Positions 9,580-19,174 of a stretch of DNA of 64,000 nucleotides are shown piece by piece. The notes beneath the pieces were generated by a model that did no database searches, had not been told where the DNA came from, and saw only the letters and a program-made list of their open reading frames with translations. Each line of letters begins with the position of its first letter. Positions within the stretch are counted from its first letter, which is position 1. Both the position numbers and the translations under genes were made by a program. Origin of the DNA: Azoarcus indigens (GTDB lineage: Bacteria > Pseudomonadota > Gammaproteobacteria > Burkholderiales > Rhodocyclaceae); contig NZ_SNVV01000001.1 of the NCBI RefSeq assembly GCF_004361735.1, forward strand, positions 1 to 64,000. Reading direction: 5' to 3'.

Positions 9580-11055
9580 TCATTCCTCGAACCAGTGAGC
9601 GCGTGCAACGGAAATCAGCGCCTTGGCTCGTTCTTCGTCCATACCGGACATCTCGATCAGTTCATCGACCGCAAGGTCGGCGAGATCGTCGCGGGTTCGG
9701 ATCCCCTTCTGCGCAAGCGCAGCTGCCAGCGACTTGTCCATCCCTTCGAGGCCGAGCAGATCGTCGGCAACGTTTTCCAGCTGTTCCTCGGTCACGATCG
9801 CTTCGGTCAGCAAGACGTTGCGCGCGCGATTGCGCAGTTCGTTGACCGTGTCCTCATCGAAGGCTTCGATCTCCAGCATTTCGGCCAGCGGCACATAGGC
9901 CACCTCCTCCAGCGAGGAAAAACCTTCATCGATCAGGATGTCGGCCAGCTCTTCGTCCACGTCCAGCTTGGCGATGAAGAGGCCGCGCAACGCAGAACGC
10001 TCGTGCTCCGACTTCTCCGCCGACTCCTGCTCGCTCATCAGGTTGATCGTCCACCCGGTGAGCTCGGACGCCAGCTTGACGTTCTGCCCATTGCGACCGA
10101 TGGCGATGGCGAGGTTGTTCTCGTCCACCACCACATCCATCGCATGCGCTTCCTCATCCACCACGATGGAGACCACTTCGGCGGGCTGCAGCGCCGCGAT
10201 CACGAACTGGGCCGGGTCCTGCGCCCACACGATGATGTCGATCTGCTCACCGCCGATCTCATTGCGCACCGCAGTAACGCGCGAGCCGCGCAGGCCGACG
10301 CAGGTGCCGATGGGGTCGATGCGCTGGTCGTTCGACTTGACGCCGATTTTGGCGCGCAGGCCAGGGTCGCGGGCACAAGCCTTGATCTCCAGCAGCCCGT
10401 CTTCGATCTCTGGCACTTCGAGCTCGAACAGCTTCATCAGGAATTCAGGCGCGGTACGTGACAGGATCAGTTGCGGACCACGGGCGCCGCGGTCGATCTT
10501 CAGCAGATAGGCCTTGACCCGGTCGCCCACCCGCAGGTTCTCGCGCGGGATCTGCTGATCGCGCGGCAGCACCGCTTCCATCCGCCCCACTTCGATGATC
10601 GCGCTGCCACGTTCCATCCGCTTGATGGAACCGGAGACGAGGAATTCCTTGCGTTCCAGGAAGTCGTTCAGCACCTGCTCGCGCTCGGCGTCGCGGATGC
10701 GCTGCAGGATCACCTGCTTGGCGGCCTGGGCGCCGATACGGCCGAAGTCGATCGGTTCCAGCGGCTCCTCGATGTAGTCACCCAACTGGATGTCGGCACG
10801 GATTTCGCGGGCGTCGATGATGCCCATCTCCGCCTCGTCGTTGGTGACCTCCTCGTCGGGCATCACCACCCAGCGGCGGAAGGACTCGTAGTCGCCGCTG
10901 TCGCGGTCGATGGTGACGCGGACGTCCGCGTCGTCATGAATACGTTTCTTGGTCGCGGAGGCGAGCGCCGACTCCAGGGCGGCGAACACGATGTCTTTGG
11001 CAACGTTCTTCTCGCGTGCCAGCGCATCCACAAGCAGCAAAATCTCGCGGCTCAT
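9580..11055 (-). CDS. nusA: Transcription termination/antitermination factor NusA
   Basis: NusA binds RNA polymerase and modulates pausing, intrinsic termination and antitermination. The 491 residues show the N-terminal polymerase-binding domain, an S1 domain ([20 protein letters not shown]), two KH domains ([18 protein letters not shown] and [18 protein letters not shown]) and two acidic C-terminal repeats. The second repeat ends the protein with [17 protein letters not shown]. Its stop is 13 bp from the infB start. In E. coli NusA represses its own operon by stimulating termination in the leader. Confidence 0.98.
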   Translation of the reverse strand: MSREILLLVDALAREKNVAKDIVFAALESALASATKKRIHDDADVRVTIDRDSGDYESFRRWVVMPDEEVTNDEAEMGIIDAREIRADIQLGDYIEEPLEPIDFGRIGAQAAKQVILQRIRDAEREQVLNDFLERKEFLVSGSIKRMERGSAIIEVGRMEAVLPRDQQIPRENLRVGDRVKAYLLKIDRGARGPQLILSRTAPEFLMKLFELEVPEIEDGLLEIKACARDPGLRAKIGVKSNDQRIDPIGTCVGLRGSRVTAVRNEIGGEQIDIIVWAQDPAQFVIAALQPAEVVSIVVDEEAHAMDVVVDENNLAIAIGRNGQNVKLASELTGWTINLMSEQESAEKSEHERSALRGLFIAKLDVDEELADILIDEGFSSLEEVAYVPLAEMLEIEAFDEDTVNELRNRARNVLLTEAIVTEEQLENVADDLLGLEGMDKSLAAALAQKGIRTRDDLADLAVDELIEMSGMDEERAKALISVARAHWFEE

Positions 11056-11082
11056 TTCAGGAAAACCTCCACATCCACGGTC

Positions 11083-11517
11083 TCAAAATTTGGGAACAAG
11101 GCGTGCTTTCTCGATTTCGTCGAAGGGGATGAGGACCTCGCCCTTGTCGGTGGTGAGCACGACTGCGCCATCGCGCAGCCCGTTCAGCACGCCGGCAAAA
11201 TTTCTCTGGTTGTTGATAGGCAGGGAGGCGCGCAGCTGGATTTCCTGACCGGCAAAGCGCTCGAAATCGGCCAGCTTCTTCAGCGGCCGATCCAGCCCGG
11301 GGGAGGAAACCTCCAGCCGGTCGTAGTCGACGTTCTCGACCTCGAACACACGGGTCAGCTGATTGCTCACCGTGGCGCAGTCATCCACCGTGATGCCCCG
11401 CTCGATGTCGATGAACACCCGCAGCAGACGGCCCTTCGGCGAAAGCTCGAAATCCACCAGCTCGAACCCGAGTCCGCTGACAACCTGCTCGACAAGACTG
11501 ACGATATCTACCCGCAT
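11083..11517 (-). CDS. rimP: Ribosome maturation factor RimP
   Basis: RimP assists late 30S subunit assembly. The 144-residue product begins MRVDIVSLVEQVVSGLGFEL and contains the family motifs LRVFIDIERGITVDDCA and EVSSPGLDRPLKK. I chose the ATG at 11517; upstream in-frame extensions run into the leader hairpin. It is the first gene of rimP-nusA-infB-rbfA-truB. Confidence 0.96.
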   Translation of the reverse strand: MRVDIVSLVEQVVSGLGFELVDFELSPKGRLLRVFIDIERGITVDDCATVSNQLTRVFEVENVDYDRLEVSSPGLDRPLKKLADFERFAGQEIQLRASLPINNQRNFAGVLNGLRDGAVVLTTDKGEVLIPFDEIEKARLVPKF

Positions 11518-11531
11518 GTCCAATCCACGCC

Positions 11532-11560
11532 ACAAATAAAAAATGGGCGAAACGCCCATT
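11532..11560 (-). terminator. Terminator/attenuator in the rimP leader
   Basis: On the minus strand an 8-bp stem AATGGGCG/CGCCCATT (11560-11542, 3-nt loop) is followed directly by a T run, 25 nt before the rimP ATG. It lies downstream of the predicted rimP promoter. It can therefore act as a leader attenuator as well as ending read-through from rluB. Confidence 0.75.
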
Positions 11561-11634
11561 CCTGTCGTTACAACCGGAGTGACGGAAAGCGCCAGAAAGC
11601 CAGCTTTCCAAACCGCCCCCGTCAAAGCCTTTGG

Positions 11635-11664
11635 ATTATAGCGCTGAATCGCGCCCTCCAGCAA
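11635..11664 (-). promoter_or_regulatory. Sigma-70 promoter of the rimP-nusA-infB operon
   Basis: On the minus strand TTGCTG (11664-11659), an 18-bp spacer and a perfect TATAAT (11640-11635) give a predicted leader of about 110 nt containing the hairpin at 11542-11560. Confidence 0.75.
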
Positions 11665-11712
11665 ACCCGCGTAATGCGCACGGCGTGCGGACCGCCTGAG
11701 AGCCTGCCCCCA

Positions 11713-12732
11713 TCAGCGGGGTTTCTGCACCGTGCGATGCAGCTTCGGCGGTTTCTTGTCCCGCTTCTGCTGCGGGTTCTGGGCAGGCGGCGGCAATCCC
11801 GCCAGTGCACAAGCGTCCGCCTCGGCCATCTCCATCCACATTCCGCGCTTCAGACGCGCCGGTAGTTCGACGGGACCGTAGCGCACCCGCATCAGCCGGC
11901 TCACCGTCAGGCCGACGGCCTCGAACATGCGCCGCACCTCGCGATTGCGGCCTTCGGAGATCGTCACCCGGTACCAATGGTTCGCGCCCTCGCCGCCCGC
12001 GTCCCGCAGCGAATTGAAACGCGCCGGGCCGTCGTCGAGTTGAACGCCGTCGATCAGGCCCTGAGCCTGCTCCTCGTCCAGTTGGCCGAGCAAACGGACC
12101 GCATACTCGCGATCCAGTTCGTAACGCGGGTGCATCAGTTTGTTCGCCAGATCGCCGTCGTTGGTGAACAGCAACAATCCCGAAGTATTGAAATCCAGCC
12201 GCCCCACTGCCAACCAGCGCCCCTTGCGCAGCAGGGGCAGGCGCTCGAATACGGTCGGCCGGCCTTCCGGGTCGTCGCGGGACACGATCTCGCCCTCTGG
12301 CTTGTGATAGATCAGCACCCGCGGCGTGCGTTGGGTGAAGCGCAAGGGGATCAGCTTGCCGTTAAGCTTCACTCTGTCGCCCGGGCCGATCTTCTGCCCA
12401 AGTGCCGCCGGCAAGCCATTCACCGAGATCCGGCCGGCCATCACCAGTTCCTCGATCTCGCGGCGGGAGGCCACGCCGGCCTGCGCCAGCACCTTCTGCA
12501 GGCGCTCTGGCTCGGAGAAGGTCGGCGCAGCCGCTGGGCCACCCGGGCGGCGCGGTTGCGGCCGCCTGGTCGAGGTGCCATCGGGACGGCCCAAGGCAGA
12601 CTGGTGGGCATCCGGACGCAGCCTGCTGGTGTCGTCTTCTCCCACTTCCTCACGGCGGGGAGCCGGGGCGGCCTGGGGCTTATTCTTCTGGGGTGGCCGC
12701 AGCGGCCGCTTCGATTTGCGTGGTGTCGACAA
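11713..12732 (-). CDS. rluB: 23S rRNA pseudouridine synthase, RluB type
   Basis: The RluB/RsuA family modifies U2605 of 23S rRNA. The 339-residue protein has a basic, proline-rich N-terminal tail (about 75 residues) and an S4 RNA-binding domain ([20 protein letters not shown]). The catalytic motif is [17 protein letters not shown], and the C-terminus is basic. The N-terminal coding region overlaps the end of scpB by 53 bp in another frame, so a later start is possible. The scpA-scpB-rluB order is common in Betaproteobacteria. Confidence 0.93.
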   Translation of the reverse strand: MSTPRKSKRPLRPPQKNKPQAAPAPRREEVGEDDTSRLRPDAHQSALGRPDGTSTRRPQPRRPGGPAAAPTFSEPERLQKVLAQAGVASRREIEELVMAGRISVNGLPAALGQKIGPGDRVKLNGKLIPLRFTQRTPRVLIYHKPEGEIVSRDDPEGRPTVFERLPLLRKGRWLAVGRLDFNTSGLLLFTNDGDLANKLMHPRYELDREYAVRLLGQLDEEQAQGLIDGVQLDDGPARFNSLRDAGGEGANHWYRVTISEGRNREVRRMFEAVGLTVSRLMRVRYGPVELPARLKRGMWMEMAEADACALAGLPPPAQNPQQKRDKKPPKLHRTVQKPR

Positions 12733-13276
12733 GATCCATGATCCTTTCGATTTCGGTCAGGGCCGGCAACTCGGTCAGGCTGCGCAGCCCCATGTCGTCC
12801 AGGAAACGGCGGGTGGTGGCAAAGAGTTCGGGACGCCCGGGGGTGTCCCGGTGTCCGACCACATCGATCCAGCCGCGCGATTCCAGGGTTTTCAATATGT
12901 TCGATGAAACAGCAACGCCTCGGGTGTCCTCGATGTCGCCCCGCGTCACCGGCTGCCGGTAGGCGATGATCGCCAATGTTTCCATTACGGCTCGGGAGTA
13001 GCGCGGCGGCTTTTCTTCCTTCAGCCTGTCCAGGTACACCTGGTATTCAGGACGGGTCTGGAAGCGCCAGCCGCCAGCCAACTGCACCAGTTCGACGCCG
13101 CGCTCCGCAGCAGCCCACTCAGCGCGCAATTCATCCAGCAGCCGGCGCACCAAATCTGCCCCCGGATCCGGCTCGAACAGGCGGCGCAGTTCCCCCACCG
13201 GCAGCGGCGCCGACGCGGCGAGCAAGGCAGCCTCCATCACCCGCTTGTACTGCTCAGGCGTCGTCTCGAGATCCAT
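12680..13276 (-). CDS. scpB: SMC-Scp complex subunit ScpB
   Basis: ScpB is a winged-helix kite protein that works with ScpA and SMC in chromosome condensation and segregation. The 198-residue protein shows the family core: [33 protein letters not shown], and [23 protein letters not shown]. Its start overlaps the scpA stop by 23 bp, suggesting translational coupling. Confidence 0.94.
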   Translation of the reverse strand: MDLETTPEQYKRVMEAALLAASAPLPVGELRRLFEPDPGADLVRRLLDELRAEWAAAERGVELVQLAGGWRFQTRPEYQVYLDRLKEEKPPRYSRAVMETLAIIAYRQPVTRGDIEDTRGVAVSSNILKTLESRGWIDVVGHRDTPGRPELFATTRRFLDDMGLRSLTELPALTEIERIMDLVDTTQIEAAAAATPEE

Positions 13277-14084
13277 CGGCCAGCTTTACATAGATAGGTG
13301 CAAACGCTTCGTTCTGCGTCACATGCACGAGCTTTTCCTTCACCAGTTCCAGCACCGCCAGGAAGCTGACAACCAGGCCGGCTGGGCCCAGCGCGTGATC
13401 GAACAAGGTGTCGAACACCACGAAGGCACCATCCCCCAGCTTTCTCAGGATCGCGGTCATGTGTTCGCGCACCGAAAGCTGCTCCCGGCCGACACGGTGA
13501 TGCTGGGTCAGGCGGGCCTTCTTCATGATGCGCAGCCAGGCCACCTGCAGATCATGCAAGCTGACCTCGGGCAGACGCTCCACCACTTTCTCGGCGACGA
13601 AAACACTGATCCACTCGAAGTCGCGCTCCGCCCGCGGCAGGGTATCCAGCCGCGCCGCCGCCATCTTCATCTGCTCGTATTCCAGCAGGCGCCGCACCAG
13701 CTCCGCGCGCGGGTCAAGCTCTTCTTCAGCTTCCCGCGCGGGTCGCGGCAGCAGCATGCGCGACTTGATCTCCAGCAGCATCGCCGCCATCAACAGATAC
13801 TCGGCAGCCAGCTCCAGATTGGTCGCCCGCATCGCCTCCACGTACTCCAGGTACTGACTGGTGAGCGGTGCCATCTGGATGTCAAGGATGTTCAGGTTGG
13901 CCTTGCGGATCAGGTAGAGCAGCAGATCCAGCGGCCCCTCGAAGGCCTCGAGGAACACCTCGAGCGCATCCGGCGGAATATACAGATCTTTGGGCAGTTC
14001 GAGCAGGGGCTCGCCATAGAGGCGTGCAACCGCCTCCTTCTCCTCCAGGCTCTCGACCGGCGCCAGTTCCAGCGGGAGGTTCAT
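13254..14084 (-). CDS. scpA: SMC-Scp complex kleisin ScpA
   Basis: ScpA is the kleisin that links SMC heads and binds ScpB. The 276-residue product has the N-terminal kleisin helix ([20 protein letters not shown]), [21 protein letters not shown], and the C-terminal winged-helix segment ([17 protein letters not shown]). I used the ATG at 14084 rather than an upstream TTG at 14120 that overlaps the M50 protease gene. It is cotranscribed with scpB. Confidence 0.94.
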   Translation of the reverse strand: MNLPLELAPVESLEEKEAVARLYGEPLLELPKDLYIPPDALEVFLEAFEGPLDLLLYLIRKANLNILDIQMAPLTSQYLEYVEAMRATNLELAAEYLLMAAMLLEIKSRMLLPRPAREAEEELDPRAELVRRLLEYEQMKMAAARLDTLPRAERDFEWISVFVAEKVVERLPEVSLHDLQVAWLRIMKKARLTQHHRVGREQLSVREHMTAILRKLGDGAFVVFDTLFDHALGPAGLVVSFLAVLELVKEKLVHVTQNEAFAPIYVKLADGSRDDA

Positions 14085-14097
14085 CCGGAGCGTGCCG

Positions 14098-14757
14098 TCA
14101 GATGCCGAGCGCGCCGGCAAGGAACATCCGGCTCAGCGCAACAATGGGCCACAGGATGGTCCACAGCACGCCGGTGAACAGCAGCACCAACAGTATCGGG
14201 AAGCCGTAGGGCTCCACCCGGGCGTAGCGCCAGGCCAGCTTGTTCGGCAGCAAGCTGACGGCAATCCGGCCGCCGTCCAGCGGCGGGAGCGGCAGCAGGT
14301 TCAGCGCCATCAGCACCAAGTTGATCTGCATGCCGGCGTCCGCCATCTTCATCATGGGAACGGTATAGCTGCTTTGCGGCAGGCTCACCGCGAATTTGAA
14401 CAACAGCCCCCAGCCAATGGCCATCAGCAGATTCACGAAGGGCCCGGCAGCGGCCACCCACAGCATGTCAGCCTTGGGTTTGCGCAGGCGGCCGAAATTC
14501 ACCGGCACCGGCTTCGCCCAGCCAAACAGCAGGCCGCCGCCACCGAACAGCGTGGTCACCGCCAGGATGACGACCGGCACCACCACGGTACCAAGGGGGT
14601 CGATGTGCTGCAGCGGGTTGAGCGTGATGCGCCCGGCAAGCTCCGCGGTGGGATCGCCAAAGTAGCGCGCCACGTAACCGTGCGCCGCCTCGTGCAGCGT
14701 GATCGCGAGCACGACGGGCAGCGCCCAGATGGCCAGCGTGGAGATCAGCTCATTCAT
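14098..14757 (-). CDS. Site-2 protease family (M50) membrane metalloprotease
   Basis: This is a compact intramembrane zinc metalloprotease of 219 residues with about six hydrophobic segments. The first catalytic helix carries HEAAHG (His22, Glu23, His26). The third zinc ligand lies in NLLPLPPLDGGRI. It lacks PDZ domains, unlike RseP. This short type is regularly found just upstream of scpA in Betaproteobacteria, but its substrate is not known. No trpS lies between it and scpA, as is seen in some relatives. Confidence 0.92.
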   Translation of the reverse strand: MNELISTLAIWALPVVLAITLHEAAHGYVARYFGDPTAELAGRITLNPLQHIDPLGTVVVPVVILAVTTLFGGGGLLFGWAKPVPVNFGRLRKPKADMLWVAAAGPFVNLLMAIGWGLLFKFAVSLPQSSYTVPMMKMADAGMQINLVLMALNLLPLPPLDGGRIAVSLLPNKLAWRYARVEPYGFPILLVLLFTGVLWTILWPIVALSRMFLAGALGI

Positions 14758-14802
14758 GGCGTGCCTGGCAGGAAAGGGCGCGGATTCTAGCAGAGCGCCC
14801 CA

Positions 14803-15435
14803 TCAATCCGCCTCCAGGCCGAACGGCGCCAGGTCCCCCTGGCCCGCGCGGACCAGTTCGGGGACGCCGGAGGTGAGATCGATCACCGACGTCGCCCCCG
14901 GACCACAGGGACCAGCCTCTATGACCAGATCCACCTGCTTCTCCAGCCGCTCGCGGATTTCCTGCGGGTCGGTGAGCGGCAGAGCTTCGCCAGGCAACAG
15001 CAGCGTGGAGGTCAGCAGCGGCTCGTTCAGTTCCTCCAGCAGCGCGGCGACCACCACATGCTCCGGCACCCGCAAGCCCAGGGTCTTGCGCTTGGGGTGC
15101 AAGACCCGACGCGGCAGTTCCTTGGTGCCTTCGAGGATGAAGGTGTAGGGGCCGGGCGTGACGGCCTTCAGCAAGCGGTACTGGCTGTTGTCCACCCGCG
15201 CGTACTTGGCGATCTCGGACAGGTCGCGGCACATCAGGGTGAACTGGTGGCGCTCGTCGACGCCGCGGATACGCCGGATGCGTTCGAGCAGTGCCGCATC
15301 TCCGGTATGGCCGCCGAGCGCGTAGGCGGAATCCGTTGGGAAAGCCACCAGCCCGCCGCTGCGCATGATCTCCGCCGCCTGGCGGATGAGCCTGGCCTGG
15401 GGTTGTTCCGGGTGCAGGGTGAAGAACTGAGCCAT
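14803..15435 (-). CDS. Sua5/YciO/YrdC family protein (L-threonylcarbamoyladenylate synthase-like)
   Basis: The family makes threonylcarbamoyl-AMP for the t6A tRNA modification; the YciO branch is of less certain role. The 210 residues include the nucleotide/threonine-binding KRKTLGLRVPEH (KxR-like), GGLVAFPTDSAYALG, and the final TSVIDLTSG. I chose the ATG at 15435 (MAQFFTLHPEQP), which gives the usual YciO N-terminus. It lies between a PHP phosphatase and the M50 protease in one minus-strand operon. Confidence 0.9.
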   Translation of the reverse strand: MAQFFTLHPEQPQARLIRQAAEIMRSGGLVAFPTDSAYALGGHTGDAALLERIRRIRGVDERHQFTLMCRDLSEIAKYARVDNSQYRLLKAVTPGPYTFILEGTKELPRRVLHPKRKTLGLRVPEHVVVAALLEELNEPLLTSTLLLPGEALPLTDPQEIRERLEKQVDLVIEAGPCGPGATSVIDLTSGVPELVRAGQGDLAPFGLEAD

Positions 15436-15457
15436 TGTCGTCCTGAGTCTGTAGCGG

Positions 15458-16288
15458 TCAGAGCAGCCGGGACCATACCGGGAGGAGGTCCGGCGGCAAG
15501 GGATTGCAGCGCCCGACATCCACCGGGCTCTCGTTCTCGCCGTGGAAGTCGGAAGCGCGTGAGGCGAGCAGATCGCGCCGGCGGGCAAGGCTGGCAAAGC
15601 GCAGCATCTCTTCCTCGGTGTGCGCACCCGACACCACTTCCACCGCCTCGCCGCCAGCGGCGACGAAACTGTCGAACAAGGCGTCCATGTCAGTGCCGGA
15701 CAGCCGGTAGCGCGCCGGGTGGGCAACCACGGCGATGCCGCCAGCCTGGCGGATCCAGCCTACCGCCTCCTGCAGCGAGGCCCACTCGTGCTCGACGAAA
15801 CCCGGCTTGCCGCGCACCAGGTAGTGATCGAACACCGTCTTCACGTCCGGCATCACACCGCTGGCCACCAGGAAGCGGGCGAAATGCGCCCTGCTGACGA
15901 GATCGGGGTTGCGCGCGAACCGACGCGCACCTGCAAGCGCATCCCGGATGCCCGCCGCGGCAAGCGCATCGCCCATGCTGCGGGCCCGCTGATCGCGCCC
16001 CGACCGGACCTGGCGGAGGCCGTCGCGCAAGGCCGGCGCTTCCGGATCTATGCCCAGGCCAACGATATGTATGGTTTCAGCCTTGAAGCTCACGGAGATT
16101 TCGACACCGGGAACGAAGCGGATACCAGCTTCCCGCGCAGCCTCGGCCGCCTCGGCAAGGCCGCCGAGTTCATCGTGGTCGGTCAACGCCAGCAGCTCGG
16201 CGCCATTGGCCGCGGCCCTGCGCACCACCGCGGCCGGCTCCAGCCAGCCGTCCGAACGGGTCGAATGGCAATGCAGATCAGCGTTCAT
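15458..16288 (-). CDS. PHP-domain 3',5'-nucleoside bisphosphate phosphatase
   Basis: This PHP-family protein is similar to YciV/RNase AM, which dephosphorylates 3',5'-bisphosphate nucleosides and trims RNA 5' ends. The 276 residues start with the metal-binding MNADLHCHSTRSDG (His6 and His8), then ALTDHDELGGL, GVEISVS, VVAHPARYR and the final SDFHGE. Its stop is 22 bp from the Sua5-family start, consistent with an operon. Confidence 0.9.
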   Translation of the reverse strand: MNADLHCHSTRSDGWLEPAAVVRRAAANGAELLALTDHDELGGLAEAAEAAREAGIRFVPGVEISVSFKAETIHIVGLGIDPEAPALRDGLRQVRSGRDQRARSMGDALAAAGIRDALAGARRFARNPDLVSRAHFARFLVASGVMPDVKTVFDHYLVRGKPGFVEHEWASLQEAVGWIRQAGGIAVVAHPARYRLSGTDMDALFDSFVAAGGEAVEVVSGAHTEEEMLRFASLARRRDLLASRASDFHGENESPVDVGRCNPLPPDLLPVWSRLL

Positions 16289-16324
16289 CGTTTTTCCCAG
16301 GATCCGTTTTGCAGCGAAACGCCA

Positions 16325-17203
16325 TTACGACAGCAAAAAGGCTTCGGCGATCCTTGCGACGGTCTCGGCCTGGTGATGATGCAGGTTGTGGCCGGCATCC
16401 GGGATGCGCTCCAGCCGCAAGTCACGGAAGCATCGCAGGGCAGCCTGGTGCTGCTCGTCATCCACGCCGATGCGGCGCCGCAACTCGGGCTCCAGCGGCT
16501 CCACCATCAGCACCGGCGCACTGCATCGCCGCCAGCAGGCTTCGGCCTCGGCACGTCGGTACAGCACCGGATTCACCCGGCGATGCACCGGATCTCCCGC
16601 CATGCGGAATCCGCCCTCGCCCTCTTCCACGCCCACATGCTCCGCCAACCAGGCCGCGCGCTCCGGTGATAAACGGGAGTCGTTGTGCAGCAGGCGCTCC
16701 GCCAGTGCGGCCCGGTCCGGGTAGGAACGAAAGGAAACCGGCGCGCCCAACTCGGCCAACCACTTCTCGTAACGGCCGGGCGCATCCTCGGCGGGCCTGT
16801 CGGCCAGGCCGAAGGCATCCAGCGCCACGATCCGCTCGACCCGCCCGGGGCGGATGCCCGCATACATCAGCGCCACGTTGCCGCCCATGCTGTGACCAAG
16901 CAGACGCACCCGGCCGTCGGGCTGAAAGTGGTGCAGGAGCACGTCCAGGTCGGCGAAATAGTCGGGGAACCAGTAAACATCGCCACCGCCCCAGCCGCTG
17001 GCGCCGAAGCCTCGCCAGTCGGGCGCAATGACGTGCCAGTCCGAAGCCAGGGCATCCACGATGAACTGGAAGGACGCGGAGGCATCCATCCAGCCATGCA
17101 GCATGAAGAGCTTGGGTGCGCCCTCCTCGCCCCACTCGCGAACGTGATAGCGCAGGCCGCGCACGGCAAGGAATTGACTGCGTGATGGTTTCATCCCCGG
17201 CAT
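16325..17203 (-). CDS. Alpha/beta hydrolase
   Basis: This is a soluble alpha/beta-hydrolase fold enzyme of about 290 residues; the substrate is unknown. Visible landmarks are the oxyanion motif MLHGWMDASASF, PDWRGFGASG, the nucleophile elbow LLGHSMGGNVAL, and the terminal catalytic His in DAGHNLHHHQAE. Two ATGs (17203 and 17194) are possible starts and neither has a strong ribosome-binding site. It is divergent from gcvT and heads the minus-strand run. Confidence 0.88.
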   Translation of the reverse strand: MPGMKPSRSQFLAVRGLRYHVREWGEEGAPKLFMLHGWMDASASFQFIVDALASDWHVIAPDWRGFGASGWGGGDVYWFPDYFADLDVLLHHFQPDGRVRLLGHSMGGNVALMYAGIRPGRVERIVALDAFGLADRPAEDAPGRYEKWLAELGAPVSFRSYPDRAALAERLLHNDSRLSPERAAWLAEHVGVEEGEGGFRMAGDPVHRRVNPVLYRRAEAEACWRRCSAPVLMVEPLEPELRRRIGVDDEQHQAALRCFRDLRLERIPDAGHNLHHHQAETVARIAEAFLLS

Positions 17204-17251
17204 GATAACAAAGCCCGGCAAGCGGCCCGGCGGTGGCCCCGAAGCGCATGG

Positions 17252-17281
17252 TTGCCGCCCTCCGCGGAGCAATGCTATCGT
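17252..17281 (+). promoter_or_regulatory. Likely promoter of the gcv operon
   Basis: TTGCCG (17252-17257), an 18-bp spacer and TATCGT (17276-17281) lie just before the riboswitch, so that transcription would start near 17288. Confidence 0.55.
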
Positions 17282-17287
17282 CCGCCC

Positions 17288-17490
17288 GTCGCGCGGGAGA
17301 GAGCCCTTTCCCGAGAGCCGCCGAAGGCGTAACCCCCCGGGAACCGCTCAGGCAAAAGGACCGCGCGGGCATCACAACTCTGGAGAGCGGTGCGGGCATC
17401 CAGGCATGCCGGCGCACCCACCGAAGGGGCACCCGCAAGGCATCGGCGAACGCCGGCTGGTTGCGGAATCTCTCAGGTACAAGGACAGAT
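17288..17490 (+). ncRNA. Tandem glycine riboswitch (gcvT motif)
   Basis: Two glycine aptamers lie in tandem. The first (about 17288-17370) has GGGAGAGAGCCC, GCCGAAGGCG and CGCTCAGGCAAAAGGACCG. The second (about 17378-17490) has CTGGAGAGCGG, CACCGAAGGGG and TCTCTCAGGTACAAGGACAG. These are the diagnostic conserved blocks of the class. They sit in the leader of gcvT and are followed at once by an intrinsic terminator, so glycine binding would control transcription of the glycine cleavage genes. Boundaries are approximate. Confidence 0.94.
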
Positions 17491-17529
17491 GGGGGCGAAA
17501 CCGGCGACCGGCCGGGCCGCCCCTTTTTT
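17491..17529 (+). terminator. Expression-platform terminator of the glycine riboswitch
   Basis: GGGGCG (from 17492) pairs with CGCCCC (17518-17523) around an inner CCGG-rich hairpin, and six Ts follow. It ends about 30 bp before the gcvT start and is the probable on/off element of the riboswitch. Confidence 0.85.
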
Positions 17530-17560
17530 CGTTTACATCGTGCCTGTCGGAGACTCGTCC

Positions 17561-18652
17561 ATGAATGCCCCTGCCAGACTTACGCCCCTGCATGGTCAGC
17601 ACCTCGCAGCCGGCGCCCGCATGGTGAACTTCGCCGGCTGGGAGATGCCGGTGAACTACGGCTCCCAGATCGCCGAGCACCACGCCGTGCGCCGCCGCGC
17701 CGGCATGTTCGACGTCTCCCACATGCTGGCGCTGGACCTCAGCGGCGCCGGCGCCACGCTCTTCCTGCGCGGGCTGCTCGCCAACGACGTGGCGCGCCTC
17801 GGGCAGCCGGGCAAGGCGCTCTACAGCTGCATGCTGAACAAGAACGGGGGGGTCATCGACGATCTCATCGTCTATCGCCTCGCCGACGACGACTACCGCC
17901 TGGTCGTCAATGCCGGTACCGCCGACAAGGACCTTGCCTGGATGCGCAGCCGCATCGCCGAGACCGGCGCCAACGTTACCCTCCAGGGGCGTCGCGATCT
18001 GGCGATGATCGCGGTACAGGGGCCGCAGGCCCGCGAACTGTTCGGCGCCGCCCTGCCCGGGCTGCGTGACGCGATGACGCCGCTCGCCACCTTCTCCGGC
18101 GCCCGCGTTGGGGACACCTTCATCGGCCGCACCGGCTACACCGGCGAGGATGGCCTGGAGCTCGCACTGCCCTCGACCGAAGCGGCCGCTGCCTGGCAGG
18201 CGCTGGCCGCCGCCGGCGTCGCCCCCTGCGGCCTGGGCGCTCGGGACACGCTGCGCCTCGAAGCCGGCATGAACCTGTACGGCCAGGACATGGACGAGAA
18301 CGTGAGCCCGCTGGACGCCGGTCTGAGCTGGACGGTGGATCTGCGCGACGAGAGCCGCGACTTCGTCGGCCGCGAAGCCCTCGCTCTCAAGCCGGCGACC
18401 AGGCGCCTGCTCGGCCTCGTGCTCGAAGCGCCCGGCGTGCTGCGCGCCCACATGCCGGTCCATACCGGCGACGGCGACGGCGAAACCACCAGCGGCAGCT
18501 TCTCGCCCACGCTGGAGAAGGCCATCGCCTTCGCCCGCCTGCCGTTGGCGATCCAGCCCGGCAGCCAGGTCAGCGTGGATGTACGCGGCAAACTGCTGCC
18601 AGCGCGGGTGGTGAAACCACCCTTCGTACGCAATGGCGAGGCGCTGGTCTGA
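17561..18652 (+). CDS. gcvT: Glycine cleavage system T protein (aminomethyltransferase)
   Basis: GcvT transfers the methylene group from the H-protein-bound intermediate to tetrahydrofolate and releases ammonia. The 363 residues match the family length. Landmarks include MVNFAGWEMPVNYGSQI, MFDVSHM, CMLNKNGGVIDDLIVYR, GRTGYTGEDGLEL and LGARDTLRLEAGMNLYG. The ATG at 17561 follows a GGAG site and the riboswitch terminator. It is the first gene of gcvT-gcvH-gcvP. Confidence 0.97.
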   Translation: MNAPARLTPLHGQHLAAGARMVNFAGWEMPVNYGSQIAEHHAVRRRAGMFDVSHMLALDLSGAGATLFLRGLLANDVARLGQPGKALYSCMLNKNGGVIDDLIVYRLADDDYRLVVNAGTADKDLAWMRSRIAETGANVTLQGRRDLAMIAVQGPQARELFGAALPGLRDAMTPLATFSGARVGDTFIGRTGYTGEDGLELALPSTEAAAAWQALAAAGVAPCGLGARDTLRLEAGMNLYGQDMDENVSPLDAGLSWTVDLRDESRDFVGREALALKPATRRLLGLVLEAPGVLRAHMPVHTGDGDGETTSGSFSPTLEKAIAFARLPLAIQPGSQVSVDVRGKLLPARVVKPPFVRNGEALV

Positions 18653-18706
18653 GCGGCTCGCAATCGAACCATCCCTAATCAATCCCTTGTCCCTATTGGA
18701 GTTCCC

Positions 18707-19090
18707 ATGAGCAACCTGCCCGCCAACCTGAAGTATGCCGCCAGCCACGAATGGGTCCGCAGCGAAGCGGACGGCACCCTCACCATCGGCATCACCGACC
18801 ACGCCCAGGAAGCGCTCGGCGACGTCGTCTTCCTGGAATTGCCGGAAGTCGGTCGCAAGGTGGCCGCAGGCGAAAGCTGCGCGGTCATCGAGTCGGTGAA
18901 GGCGGCATCCGACATCTACGCCCCGGTGGGCGGCGAGATCATCGCCAACAACGGCGCTGCGGTCGATGCGCCCGAAAGTGTGAACGCCGACGCCTACGCC
19001 ACCTGGCTGTTCAAGATCCGCCCGGACGACCCCGCCCAGCTCGACACCCTGCTGGACGCCGCCGGCTACAGCGCCTCCATCGCAGAGTAA
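18707..19090 (+). CDS. gcvH: Glycine cleavage system H protein
   Basis: GcvH is the lipoylated carrier that shuttles the aminomethyl group between GcvP, GcvT and dihydrolipoamide dehydrogenase. The 127-residue product has HEWV near the N-terminus, [15 protein letters not shown], and the lipoylation site Lys65 in [10 protein letters not shown]. It has a good ribosome-binding site and lies between gcvT and gcvP. Confidence 0.97.
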   Translation: MSNLPANLKYAASHEWVRSEADGTLTIGITDHAQEALGDVVFLELPEVGRKVAAGESCAVIESVKAASDIYAPVGGEIIANNGAAVDAPESVNADAYATWLFKIRPDDPAQLDTLLDAAGYSASIAE

Positions 19091-19174
19091 GTCTCCCCCA
19101 CGCGCCGGGCCGGCCGTGGCAGCGCGGCGGACCGGACGCCGCCGCGCAGTCAAACGTATACCGGATACGTCGCC

